Shown here: positions 15,577-22,737 of the stretch, piece after piece
Layout of the letters: each line of letters starts with the position of its first letter
How positions within the stretch are numbered: the stretch's first letter is position 1
Source of the DNA: a virus
Reading direction: 5' to 3' (one strand)
Length of the DNA stretch: 24,646 nt
IMG/VR virus record: IMGVR_UViG_3300042549_009848
Location: 1-24,646 of that record
Notes under the pieces: model-generated
Told to the model about the DNA's origin: nothing
Seen by the model: only the letters and a program-made list of their open reading frames with translations
The model's database searches: none
Made by a program: the position numbers and the translations under genes

Positions 15577-15598
15577 AGAGCCCTAGGGCTCTTTTTTT
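15577..15598 (+). terminator. Intrinsic terminator ending the modification operon
   Basis: A perfect inverted repeat AGAGCCCTAGGGCTCT (15577-15592) is followed by a run of seven T (15592-15598). It lies 27 bases after the GT32-like stop and directly before a TATAAATA box that shares its last T. Confidence 0.9.
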
Positions 15599-15605
15599 AT
15601 AAATA
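15598..15605 (+). promoter_or_regulatory. T4-type late promoter TATAAATA
   Basis: This is an exact match to the T4 late -10 box recognised by the gp55-type sigma factor. It ends 23 bases before the ATG at 15629 and abuts the preceding terminator. The expected transcript start is near 15611. Confidence 0.8.
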
Positions 15606-15628
15606 TACTGTACTAATTGAGGAATAAA

Positions 15629-15961
15629 ATGGCTGTCGTCTCTAATTTAGCTATCGATCAAGGAACTACATTCACTGTTACTATAACTGTGACTGATGAT
15701 ACTGGTTCGGCTAGAAATCTGACTAATTATACACCTCGCGCACAGATGAGACGGTCATACTATACCTCTGCAAACACTGCATTTACAGCTAATGTCGCAA
15801 GTCCAACCGATGGTACAATTACACTAGATTTAACAGCTACGCAGACCTCAGCGCTAAAAGCTGGTAGATATGTGTATGATGTTGAACTCGTTTCAAATGT
15901 TGCAACAGTTGAAAGACTTGTTGAAGGTATTGTTACAATTTATCCTGAGGCAACACGATAA
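15629..15961 (+). CDS. Small virion protein, BppU-like beta domain
   Basis: I use the ATG at 15629, preceded by TTGAGGA, rather than the upstream in-frame TTG at 15617. The 110-residue product is all-beta: it opens with VVSNLAIDQGTTFTVTITV, has NLTNYTPRAQMRRSYY in the middle, and ends with LKAGRYVYDVELV and LVEGIVTIYPEATR. This resembles the N-terminal beta-sandwich of phage baseplate upper proteins (BppU type) and a small conserved protein of marine T4-like phages found beside fibre genes. It probably sits on the virion as a docking or baseplate component. The stop overlaps the next ATG (TAATG). Confidence 0.75.
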   Translation: MAVVSNLAIDQGTTFTVTITVTDDTGSARNLTNYTPRAQMRRSYYTSANTAFTANVASPTDGTITLDLTATQTSALKAGRYVYDVELVSNVATVERLVEGIVTIYPEATR

Positions 15962-16176
15962 TGGCAACTAACAACATTGCGATATCCCAAGGTTCAAGAT
16001 CCACGGGTAGTATTACAGTTAACAAATCAACTGGGGGAACATTACAATCATTAAGTAATGTTGTAACGACCGATTTACAAGATGGGTATACTTTAATTTA
16101 TGATACAACTACCAATAAGTGGGTAGCTCAGCCAGTATCTGCGGCTGTTGCAGCTGTTGATGGTGGAATTTACTAA
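15961..16176 (+). CDS. Small fibre-associated protein ending in DGGIY
   Basis: 71 residues, coupled by TAATG to the gene before. It has a Ser/Thr/Gly-rich beta segment, then a block (LQDGYTLIYDTTTNKWVAQP) like the repeat that precedes fibre tips, and ends in AVDGGIY. The same kind of ending (GIDGGTY) closes the 547-residue fibre just downstream, so the two may share a terminal motif used for assembly. No other function can be read. Confidence 0.65.
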   Translation: MATNNIAISQGSRSTGSITVNKSTGGTLQSLSNVVTTDLQDGYTLIYDTTTNKWVAQPVSAAVAAVDGGIY

Positions 16177-16200
16177 TAATAACAAAAACAAGGAGCCACA

Positions 16201-17844
16201 ATGGCAACAACAATTCAAATTAAGCGCTCGCCCAATGTTGCTGCAGCAACTACGGCAGACTTGCTAGAAGGCGAGTTAGCCTACTCGTATGATAAAAGTA
16301 ATAATGGCATAGGTGCCAAATTATACATTGAAGTTCAGAATTCCGCCAGCGGAGAAGTAATTCATACTGTCGGTGGTAAGTACTATACTGATTTAGTTGA
16401 TGGTGCTACCAACAACAATACTGCAAGTACAATTGTTAAGAGAGATGCGTCTGGTAGTTTTGCTGGTAACGTTATTACAGCAACTACTTTTGTTGGTAAT
16501 ATATCCGGAGCAGTTACAAGCGCGGTTACTGCTAATACTGCTAACGCACTTACAACAGCCAGAGATATCGGGCTTGCTGGTGACTTAACCGGTAATGTAA
16601 GTTTCGATGGTTCACAAAACGTTACTCTAACAGCCACTATTGCTGCTAACTCTGTCGCACTTGGTACCGATACAACTGGTGACTACATAGCAAACGTTAT
16701 ACCTGGTACAGGGTTAACAGGGTCAGGCTTTGGTACAGAAGGGGCTACACCAACATTAACGCTTGCTAATACTGCAGTTACCCCTGGTTCCTATGGTGGG
16801 GCAACCAACATACCTGCAATCGTAATAGATGCTCAAGGTAGAATTACATCGGCTTCTAACGCCGCTATTTCCACATCGTTTACGGTAGCAGGTGATACGG
16901 GTTCTGAAACTATAAGCGGTGGGGATACCTTAACAATTGCCGGTGGTACAGGGTTAACATCTGTTGCTAGTGGTACTGATACTGTTACTCTTAACTTAGA
17001 CAATACTGCTGTTACCCCATCTACGTATGGTGGTGCGGCCAGTGTAGGGGTATTTACCGTTGATCAACAAGGTAGACTAACTGCTGCATCTAACGTTAGT
17101 ATTTCAATTCCTTCTTCTGCACTTAACACTGACGTTGCTCTGGGCTCACAGACTTCTGGTGCATATGTTGCTAACTTAGTTGCTGGTACTGGAATTACTT
17201 TATCAGATTTGGGTAACGAGGGTGCAACCCCTACAATTACCAACAGCGGTGTTACCCAAGTAACCGGTACTGCAAATCAAATAGCGACAAGCTCAAGTAC
17301 CGGTGCAATTACATTAAGTCTGCCAAATGATGTAGTTATACCTAATAACTTAACAGTTACCGGTGATCTTATTATAAGTGGTAATGCTGTAACGATGAAT
17401 ACAGCTACTATATTAATTGAAGATCCATTAATTAAATTAGGCAATGCTAACCCTTCTGACTCGTTAGATATTGGTTTCTTTGGTGAGTATCAAAGTTCAG
17501 GTTCTAAATATGCTGGTTTGTTTAGAGATGCTTCTGACTCTGGTAAATTTAAATTATTTGTTGACCTTACTGCAGATCCGACATCCAACGTTGTTGATAC
17601 TTCAAGCTTTACCGTTGCTACTTTAGTTTCTAATTTAACCGGGGGTACAGTTACCGGGTTAACAGCTAATATTACAGTAGGTAATGGAGGTACCGGGGTT
17701 GGTACATTTACCTCTAATGGTGTGTTATTTGGTAATACATTAGGCTCCCTTAAAGTAACCTCAGCTGGTACAGCTGGACAAGTACTGCAAGCAGGAGTTG
17801 GCGGGGTTCCAGAATTTGCTGGTATCGATGGTGGAACTTATTAA
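16201..17844 (+). CDS. Tail fibre protein
   Basis: 547 residues with a strong ribosome site (AAGGAGC). The N-terminus MATTIQIKRSPNVAAATTADLLEGELAYSYD is the standard attachment segment of marine T4-like fibres. A shaft of Thr/Ala/Asn/Gly-rich beta repeats follows, including two copies of a 35-residue module (YGGATNIPAIVIDAQGRIT and its relative). A more complex region near residues 380-480 (LIISGNAVTMNTATILIEDP, DIGFFGEYQSSGSKYAGLFR) resembles the knob-like insertion seen in other phage fibres. The protein ends with GVPEFAGIDGGTY. There is no S74 domain. A late promoter and terminator lie directly after it. It is likely a trimeric receptor-binding or connecting fibre. Confidence 0.8.
   Translation: MATTIQIKRSPNVAAATTADLLEGELAYSYDKSNNGIGAKLYIEVQNSASGEVIHTVGGKYYTDLVDGATNNNTASTIVKRDASGSFAGNVITATTFVGNISGAVTSAVTANTANALTTARDIGLAGDLTGNVSFDGSQNVTLTATIAANSVALGTDTTGDYIANVIPGTGLTGSGFGTEGATPTLTLANTAVTPGSYGGATNIPAIVIDAQGRITSASNAAISTSFTVAGDTGSETISGGDTLTIAGGTGLTSVASGTDTVTLNLDNTAVTPSTYGGAASVGVFTVDQQGRLTAASNVSISIPSSALNTDVALGSQTSGAYVANLVAGTGITLSDLGNEGATPTITNSGVTQVTGTANQIATSSSTGAITLSLPNDVVIPNNLTVTGDLIISGNAVTMNTATILIEDPLIKLGNANPSDSLDIGFFGEYQSSGSKYAGLFRDASDSGKFKLFVDLTADPTSNVVDTSSFTVATLVSNLTGGTVTGLTANITVGNGGTGVGTFTSNGVLFGNTLGSLKVTSAGTAGQVLQAGVGGVPEFAGIDGGTY
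16768..17106 (+). repeat. Two copies of a 35-residue fibre module
   Basis: Copies at 16768-16872 and 17002-17106 are each 105 bases and encode a V-T-P-x-x-Y-G-G ... (I/V)-x-D-x-Q-G-R-(I/L)-T unit. Related units lie in the fibres at 19503-19607 and 20403-20507, so the module is shared by three genes. Confidence 0.75.
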
Positions 17845-17861
17845 AATATTTAATTATTTTA

Positions 17862-17869
17862 TATAAATA
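17862..17869 (+). promoter_or_regulatory. T4-type late promoter TATAAATA
   Basis: An exact late box 39 bases before the small gene at 17909. It sits just upstream of a terminator hairpin. The expected start, about 6 bases after the box, falls inside the left arm of that hairpin. Confidence 0.7.
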
Positions 17870-17872
17870 AAG

Positions 17873-17897
17873 GGGTAGAGTTTTCTACCCTTTTTTT
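17873..17897 (+). terminator. Intrinsic terminator after the 16201 fibre gene
   Basis: A seven-base-pair stem GGGTAGA / TCTACCC (17873-17879 with 17884-17890) with loop GTTT is followed by seven T (17891-17897). Confidence 0.85.
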
Positions 17898-17908
17898 ATG
17901 GAGTTTAA

Positions 17909-18082
17909 ATGGAAGTTGATCAAGTAAGATTTATGAATATAGTTATGGAAAAAACTAATAAGCGACTTAATGAGATGTTGTCCCAAGTTATCGTATTAGA
18001 ATCTCAGTTACAACTAGCAGTTGAGATAAATAATAAATTACAAGAAGATCTGAATAAAGTTAATAAAAAAGCAGATTTTTAA
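17909..18082 (+). CDS. Small coiled-coil protein (57 aa)
   Basis: The ATG at 17909 has TGGAG five bases upstream and opens a 57-residue frame that ends at 18082. The sequence (MEVDQVRFMNIVMEK, then LNEMLSQVIVLESQLQLAVE and NNKLQEDLNKVNKKADF) is one long helix with Leu/Ile/Val heptads, so a coiled coil. It resembles the C-terminal half of the 81-residue protein at 638. It has its own late promoter at 17862. Its function is unknown; a small structural or assembly protein is likely. Confidence 0.7.
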   Translation: MEVDQVRFMNIVMEKTNKRLNEMLSQVIVLESQLQLAVEINNKLQEDLNKVNKKADF

Positions 18083-18107
18083 GCTAGGTTAAATAATCTA
18101 GTCATCG

Positions 18108-18114
18108 CTAAATA
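18108..18114 (+). promoter_or_regulatory. Candidate late promoter CTAAATA
   Basis: CTAAATA is a one-base relaxation of the TATAAATA core and lies 16 bases before the ATG at 18131. The distance is short, leaving a very brief leader. This is a weak candidate. Confidence 0.3.
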
Positions 18115-18130
18115 GCAGGATTTAAGCCAT

Positions 18131-18508
18131 ATGGCAAATGAAATACAATTAAAACGCTCCTCCGTAGCAAATAAAGTACCGGATGCTGGCAATGTGCTTG
18201 TTGGTGAACCGGTTGTTAACCTTAACGATAAGATTATTTTCACCAAAGATGCCGGTGGAACTATTATTGTCATTGGAGCAGGTACCACCTCAAATGTTAT
18301 AGAGGGGTCCAACCTCTACTTCTCTAATGCTAGAGTAAGTACTGCAATCTCCTCACAAACCCTAAGTAATGCTACATTTTCGGGTAATGTAGTTGCAAGT
18401 AACGTTTTTGTAAGTAATCGCGTTAACTTTGGTAATGCAACCTCATCTGCAGTAGTATATCAGGTTTACAATTCTGCAACAAATAGTTTGGATACTGTAT
18501 TCGCTTGA
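18131..18508 (+). CDS. Short tail-fibre-type protein
   Basis: 125 residues. The N-terminus MANEIQLKRSSVANKVPDAG is the same attachment type as MATTIQIKRS at 16201 and MPTQVQFRRG at 19806. A linker block has NLYFSNARVSTAISSQTL, a motif common in phage fibres. The rest is a beta shaft of only about 50 residues, ending in TNSLDTVFA. It lacks a tip domain, so it may be a connector or the N-terminal half of a split fibre completed by the next gene, which starts two bases after the stop. The Shine-Dalgarno is weak (CAGGA at long spacing). Confidence 0.7.
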   Translation: MANEIQLKRSSVANKVPDAGNVLVGEPVVNLNDKIIFTKDAGGTIIVIGAGTTSNVIEGSNLYFSNARVSTAISSQTLSNATFSGNVVASNVFVSNRVNFGNATSSAVVYQVYNSATNSLDTVFA

Positions 18509-18509
18509 T

Positions 18510-19226
18510 ATGGCTACAATAACTAAATTATTTTCTAACGGTTGGTTACAATCAAGTGTGGTGTTTGACGAGACAGCTTCTTCTATAAGTATTTCCCCGA
18601 CGTCTGTTAATGCAACTTTATTTGACGAAGTTACTTTAGGATCGGGTACAGCTGAGCGAAGATTTAGTAACGGTACCTATCAAGTAAGCGGATTCTTTGA
18701 TGAGTATACTAGTACAGTAGTTATTTATTCCGCAGGTCTATTTAAGACAACATATGCAGGATATTTTGCAGACGATGTATCTTTTTTTGCTACTGCAACT
18801 CCAACAACATATGGTACAAACCCAGCAACTTCTGTTCAGACTGCAGCAATTTCTGAAGCAGCAAGTAATGATGGTTCAAACTTTAGTTGTCAATGGATAG
18901 GTTATTTTTTACCAAGCACAACTGAAACTTATACATTTTTTACAGCAAGTGACGACGCCTCTTATGTTTGGGTAGGTTCAAATGCAGTATCTGGATTTTC
19001 TACAGGAAATGCAGTAGTAAATAATGGAGGTGCCCATGCTGTACAAGAAAGAAGTGGAACTATTTCGCTTACTGCAGGAGTATATTATCCAATAAGGATA
19101 CAGTTTGGAGAGGCAGGTGGCGGTGATGCTATGACATTCAGCTACTCAACTTCAACGATTAGTAAGACAACGGATGTCACCGGTAGAGTGTTTTATAATC
19201 CTACTACATCTGGATTTGACACTTAA
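18510..19226 (+). CDS. Virion protein with PA14/GLEYA-like lectin domain
   Basis: 238 residues. Residues 7-75 hold two copies of a short unit (LFSNGWLQSSVVFDE and RFSNGTYQVSGFFDE) found in marine T4-like structural proteins. Residues 80-215 look like a PA14/GLEYA beta-sandwich: YAGYFADDVSFF at the start, FSCQWIGYFLPSTTETYTFF (125-144), the acidic pair in TASDDASYVWVG (145-156), a loop with Asn171-Asn172 (VVNNGGAH), and LTAGVYYPIRIQFGEAGGGD (187-206). In yeast flocculins and PA14 proteins the Asp-Asp and Asn in equivalent places bind Ca2+ and sugar. A glycan-binding tail protein is the likely role. The domain call is by pattern only. It starts two bases after the 18131 gene. Confidence 0.75.
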   Translation: MATITKLFSNGWLQSSVVFDETASSISISPTSVNATLFDEVTLGSGTAERRFSNGTYQVSGFFDEYTSTVVIYSAGLFKTTYAGYFADDVSFFATATPTTYGTNPATSVQTAAISEAASNDGSNFSCQWIGYFLPSTTETYTFFTASDDASYVWVGSNAVSGFSTGNAVVNNGGAHAVQERSGTISLTAGVYYPIRIQFGEAGGGDAMTFSYSTSTISKTTDVTGRVFYNPTTSGFDT

Positions 19227-19250
19227 AAAATAACGGATAAATAATAAACT

Positions 19251-19790
19251 ATGGCAAAACTACTTTCAGGTACAAGAATATTTGGTAATGCAACGGTAGA
19301 TACATCTATCACCGTTGGTACCAATGTGGCTGCTGCCAACGTTGTTATTACAAATGCCTCTAGACTTGGTACGGTAACTTCTGGAACTTGGAATGGTTCT
19401 AATATTTCAACCTCCTTTACAGACGCTAAGATTGTATCGGTATCAAATGCCGCACCACTAACAGCTACTACATCCTCAGGTGCAGTCACTTTGGGTATGG
19501 CCAACTCCGGGGTTACTGTTAATACGTATGGTAGTGGTTCTTTAATCCCAGTATTTACAGTTGATCAATTTGGTAGAATTACAGGGGTTACAGATACAGC
19601 AATTACAGCTTCTGCAACTGGCGGCTTTACTTCTAGTACTACAACAGTGTTTCCAGGTCACAGTGGTAATGTAGATTATGGTGATTTAACAACAATTACA
19701 GCGGATGCATTTGGAGTTTCCTTGGGAGTTACATACGATTGTATGGAACCTGTCGGAAGTATAGTTTCTGAAGATTTAGCAGCATTATAA
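19251..19790 (+). CDS. Short tail fibre protein
   Basis: 179 residues. It opens with AKLLSGTRIFGNATVDTSITVGTNV and a LGTVTSGTWNGSNIS motif, common in phage fibre shafts. It carries one copy of the 35-residue module (TYGSGSLIPVFTVDQFGRIT) and ends with a Gly/Ser/Thr-rich segment and DCMEPVGSIVSEDLAAL. No chaperone domain is seen. The C-terminal 40 residues look distinct from the shaft and may form a small tip. A GATAAATA sequence at 19236 is too close to the start to be a convincing promoter. Confidence 0.7.
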   Translation: MAKLLSGTRIFGNATVDTSITVGTNVAAANVVITNASRLGTVTSGTWNGSNISTSFTDAKIVSVSNAAPLTATTSSGAVTLGMANSGVTVNTYGSGSLIPVFTVDQFGRITGVTDTAITASATGGFTSSTTTVFPGHSGNVDYGDLTTITADAFGVSLGVTYDCMEPVGSIVSEDLAAL

Positions 19791-19805
19791 TAAACGGAGC
19801 AATTA

Positions 19806-21791
19806 ATGCCAACACAAGTACAATTTAGGCGCGGGACTACTGCACAAAATAATAATTTTACCGGAGCAGCCGGTGAAATTTCAGTAAATTCAAGCAACAA
19901 CACCATTCGGGTTCATGATGGTTCAACTACCGGGGGATTTGAATTAGCCAAAGTTGGTAATTTGAGTTTGATAGCCACCAGCACTTCTGCTCAGCTTGCT
20001 TCAATTATTTCAGACGAGACAGGATCAGGAGCATTGGTATTTGCTGCATCACCAGAGCTTACAGGGATGCCTCAGACTCCCACTGCGCTTGCTGGTACTT
20101 CAAATACCATGATTGCCTCAACAGCGTTTGTTACTACTGCGGTTGCCAATCTTATTGATTCGGCTCCTGCCGCACTCGATACCTTAAATGAATTAGCAGC
20201 AGCTTTAGGAGATGATAACAACTTCTCTACTACCGTTTTAACTCAACTTAGTAATAAGGCTAATACTGCTAGTCTTACTACAGCCAATGTAACAGAGATA
20301 ACCAATTTATATTTCACCACAACAAGGGCAAGATCATCGATTGATGCCGATTTTGGTGGTCCGATTACATACAATGCAACCACAGGTAATGTTGCATTAA
20401 ATGTATCCGGTGTTACTGCTAATACATATGGTGGGGCATCAAAGGTTCCAGTATTTACAGTCGATACATTCGGTCGAATCACTTCTGCCGCTAACGTTAG
20501 TGTAGCCGGGGTTTCAACATTCACTGTCTCTGGTAATACATTTACAATTGGTACTGCCGATGGTGGTTCTTTCTCTGCAAGTATTCAACCGGATTCTGTT
20601 ACTTTAAGTAGAGATACTACTGGTGATTATGTTGCCTCAATGACAGCCGGTAATGGTATCACTGTAGGTACAGCAACTGGTGAAGGTTCAACCCCTATTA
20701 TTACTAACACCGGTGTTCTTTCAGTTAATAATCAGACAGGTAATGCAACTGGTTTTGCAACCACTGCTAACTCTTTATCACAATTTGCATCAACAACATC
20801 TGCACAATTAGCTACATTAATTAGTGATGAGACAGGATCAGGTGCACTGGTATTTGCTACTAGCCCAACATTGGTAACCCCAGTACTTGGAGTTGCCAGC
20901 GCTACTAGTATCAATAGTACAACTATTCCAAGTAGCAAGACTTTAGTGGTTACTACAGATAAATTAAACGTTCTAGCTGCTACAAGCTCTAGTGAACTTG
21001 CTGGTATTATTTCTGATGAAACTGGTTCCGGAGCATTAGTATTTGCAACTAGCCCTACCCTGGTAACCCCAGCTCTCGGTACACCAAGCTCTGGTACTTT
21101 AACTAGCTGTACAGGTCTACCGTTAACTACCGGTGTTACAGGTACTTTACCAGTAGCTAATGGTGGTACTGGAACTGCTTCCCCAGCCACAGTTGCTGGT
21201 ACTGGCATAGGTGTTTCTGGTAGTTTTCCAAATCAAACTATTTCTAATACTGGTGTTACAAGTATTGTTGCTGGTACAAATATATCAGTAAGCGGAGCCA
21301 CAGGAGCCGTTACTGTCAACGTATCTGGTACAGTAGCTGCAGCTACCAACGCTACCAATACTGCTATTACTAACGATACCACAACCAACGCAAGCTTTTT
21401 TCCGACTTTCGTATCGACAACAACTGGTAATCTTCCACATACTGTTTCTAATACTAAGTTATTTTTTAATCCTTCTACAGGTCTGTTAACTTCTACAGAT
21501 TACAATTCCTCATCTGACAAGAGATTAAAGAAAAATATTAAGACAGTTCAAAGTGCACTTGATAAAGTTATTGCTCTTCGTGGAGTAACTTTCGATTGGA
21601 AAGAAGGTGGCGCAAAGGCTATTGGTTTAATTGCTCAAGAGGCTGAAAAAGTAATACCTGAAATTGTATCTCAAGACGAAAATGGGTACTTTGGTATTAA
21701 GTATAATAACTTAATAGGTGTTCTGGTAGAGGCGATTAAAGAACAGCAAGAACAAATTAATACTCTTAAGAAACTAATAGAAAAACCATAA
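19806..21791 (+). CDS. Long tail fibre with peptidase-S74 chaperone
   Basis: 661 residues with ACGGAG before the ATG. The N-terminus (MPTQVQFRRGTTAQNNNFTG, GEISVNSSNNTIRVHDGST) is a standard fibre attachment domain. The shaft contains three copies of an ISDETGSGALVF unit, one 35-residue module and LPVANGGTGTASPA, all common fibre repeats. The end is an intact S74 intramolecular chaperone: STDYNSSSDKRLKKNIKTV with the Ser-Asp pair, VTFDWKEGGAKAIGLIAQEA, EKVIPEIV, and a closing coiled-coil helix. The chaperone trimerises the fibre and cuts itself off. It is homologous to the small fibre at 921. It is followed by a terminator at 21800. A host-receptor fibre is the likely role. Confidence 0.85.
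   Translation: MPTQVQFRRGTTAQNNNFTGAAGEISVNSSNNTIRVHDGSTTGGFELAKVGNLSLIATSTSAQLASIISDETGSGALVFAASPELTGMPQTPTALAGTSNTMIASTAFVTTAVANLIDSAPAALDTLNELAAALGDDNNFSTTVLTQLSNKANTASLTTANVTEITNLYFTTTRARSSIDADFGGPITYNATTGNVALNVSGVTANTYGGASKVPVFTVDTFGRITSAANVSVAGVSTFTVSGNTFTIGTADGGSFSASIQPDSVTLSRDTTGDYVASMTAGNGITVGTATGEGSTPIITNTGVLSVNNQTGNATGFATTANSLSQFASTTSAQLATLISDETGSGALVFATSPTLVTPVLGVASATSINSTTIPSSKTLVVTTDKLNVLAATSSSELAGIISDETGSGALVFATSPTLVTPALGTPSSGTLTSCTGLPLTTGVTGTLPVANGGTGTASPATVAGTGIGVSGSFPNQTISNTGVTSIVAGTNISVSGATGAVTVNVSGTVAAATNATNTAITNDTTTNASFFPTFVSTTTGNLPHTVSNTKLFFNPSTGLLTSTDYNSSSDKRLKKNIKTVQSALDKVIALRGVTFDWKEGGAKAIGLIAQEAEKVIPEIVSQDENGYFGIKYNNLIGVLVEAIKEQQEQINTLKKLIEKP
19983..21056 (+). repeat. 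Three dispersed ISDETGSGALVF fibre repeats
   Basis: Copies start near 19983, 20796 and 20982, each about 72 bases. They encode S-x-x-L-A-x-(I/L)-I-S-D-E-T-G-S-G-A-L-V-F-A-x-S-P. The second and third continue alike (LVTPVLG, LVTPALG), a shaft repeat common in phage fibres. Confidence 0.8.
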
Positions 21792-21799
21792 TATCTCTT

Positions 21800-21823
21800 C
21801 CATAAAGATCTATGGCTTTTTTT
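21800..21823 (+). terminator. Intrinsic terminator after the long fibre gene
   Basis: CCATA (21800-21804) pairs with TATGG (21811-21815), followed by C and seven T (21817-21823). The stem is short, but position and T-run support it. Confidence 0.65.
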
Positions 21824-21835
21824 CTAAGGTGGTAC

Positions 21836-21841
21836 TATAAT
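21836..21841 (+). promoter_or_regulatory. Candidate sigma70-type -10 box (TATAAT)
   Basis: An exact TATAAT lies 32 bases before the ATG at 21874, right after the fibre terminator. A -35 element is weak (TGGCTT at about 17-base spacing). This would be a host-type promoter, unlike the TATAAATA boxes elsewhere. Confidence 0.4.
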
Positions 21842-21873
21842 ACAATATTGATTTTTGTTATGAAAGGTAAAAG

Positions 21874-22662
21874 ATGAAACGTATTTTAATCATGGGTCTT
21901 CCTGGAGCTGGTAAGACATATCTTGCCCAACACATCCTTGAGCACCTCCAGAACGAGCGTAAAACAGTCATGTGGCTTAATGCCGATGACGTTCGTAAAA
22001 AGTACAATGACTGGGACTTTAGTAAAGAAGGTCGTATCAGACAGAGTCTTCGAATGAGAGAGCTGGCTGATAGCTACGATACTGATTTCGTTATATGTGA
22101 CTTCGTAGCCCCGCTCCCGGAGATGCGTCATAACTTTAAAGCCGATTGGACGATCTGGGTCGATACTATTGAAAAAGGTCGATTTGAAGATACTAATAAA
22201 GCCTTTACTCCTCCGGAGTTTTATGACTTCAGGATCACCGAACAACAGGGTGAAAAGTGGGGTGAGTTTATTGCCTCCCACATTCTAGATGAAAGACGTA
22301 GACCAACGTTTAACTGGCAAAAAGAGACCGTTCAGATGCTTGGAAGATGGCAACCCTGGCATGAAGGTCATCGGGCGTTGTTTGAACGTGCATTAGCTAA
22401 GACTGGGCAAGTAGTTATTCAGATTAGAGATTGTCAGGGATGGCAGGGTTCTAATCCCTTTGCTATTGAACAGGTTAAGAACTATATTCGTAGAGATTTA
22501 GATCCTATGTTCCAAGGTCAGTACGAAATCCAGGTAGTACCTAACATTGTTAATATTACCTACGGTAGAGATGTGGGTTATAAGATTGAACAAGAAGTGT
22601 TTGACGAAGCCATTCATTCAGTATCTGCTACTAAGATAAGAAAGAAGATGGGTCTTGAATAA
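21874..22662 (+). CDS. APS-kinase-like domain fused to nucleotidyltransferase
   Basis: 262 residues. The N-terminal domain (1-140) is like adenylylsulfate kinase: P-loop GLPGAGKT (8-15), NADDVR (36-41; typical CysC has DGDNVR), DFSKEGRIRQSLRM, and DFVAPLPEMR (76-85). The C-terminal domain (about 155-262) is a HxGH nucleotidyltransferase: MLGRWQPWHEGH (155-166), YGRDVGY (230-236) and SATKIRKKM (251-259), as in NMNAT/cytidylyltransferase-like enzymes. Fusions of this kind occur in marine T4-like phages. The true substrate is unresolved: it could make PAPS or activate another small molecule. A good ribosome site (AAAGG) precedes the ATG. The gene sits alone between terminators at 21800 and 22682. 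Confidence 0.8.
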   Translation: MKRILIMGLPGAGKTYLAQHILEHLQNERKTVMWLNADDVRKKYNDWDFSKEGRIRQSLRMRELADSYDTDFVICDFVAPLPEMRHNFKADWTIWVDTIEKGRFEDTNKAFTPPEFYDFRITEQQGEKWGEFIASHILDERRRPTFNWQKETVQMLGRWQPWHEGHRALFERALAKTGQVVIQIRDCQGWQGSNPFAIEQVKNYIRRDLDPMFQGQYEIQVVPNIVNITYGRDVGYKIEQEVFDEAIHSVSATKIRKKMGLE

Positions 22663-22681
22663 TCTTTAATGCAATAATCTC

Positions 22682-22703
22682 AAAGGGCCTCAGGGCCCTT
22701 TCC
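22682..22703 (+). terminator. Terminator hairpin after the kinase fusion gene
   Basis: A perfect eight-base stem AAAGGGCC / GGCCCTTT with loop TCAG spans 22682-22701. The downstream T-run is poor (TTTCCTT), so termination may be partial. Confidence 0.7.
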
Positions 22704-22704
22704 T

Positions 22705-22712
22705 TATAAATA
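22705..22712 (+). promoter_or_regulatory. T4-type late promoter TATAAATA
   Basis: An exact late box 25 bases before the gp13 ATG and just after the hairpin. It would drive the neck genes gp13, gp14 and gp15. A second near-match (TATAAATT) follows about a dozen bases later. Confidence 0.8.
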
Positions 22713-22737
22713 TACCATATAAATTAGGAAAGATACA

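Noticed and set aside
19236-19243. GATAAATA as a late promoter for the 19251 gene
   Set aside because: It ends seven bases before the ATG, so a transcript from it would start at or beyond the start codon region.
20732-21208. 158-residue antisense frame over the long fibre gene
   Set aside because: Val/Pro/Ala-rich reverse image of Thr/Gly/Asn-rich fibre repeats; no ribosome site, promoter or domain.
21860-21877. Five-codon upstream ORF overlapping the kinase start
   Set aside because: ATG AAA GGT AAA AGA TGA exists, but it contains the gene's own ribosome site and has none of its own; probably chance.
21886-22281. 131-residue antisense frame over the APS-kinase-like gene
   Set aside because: The opposite strand has clear catalytic motifs; this frame has none and no start signals.
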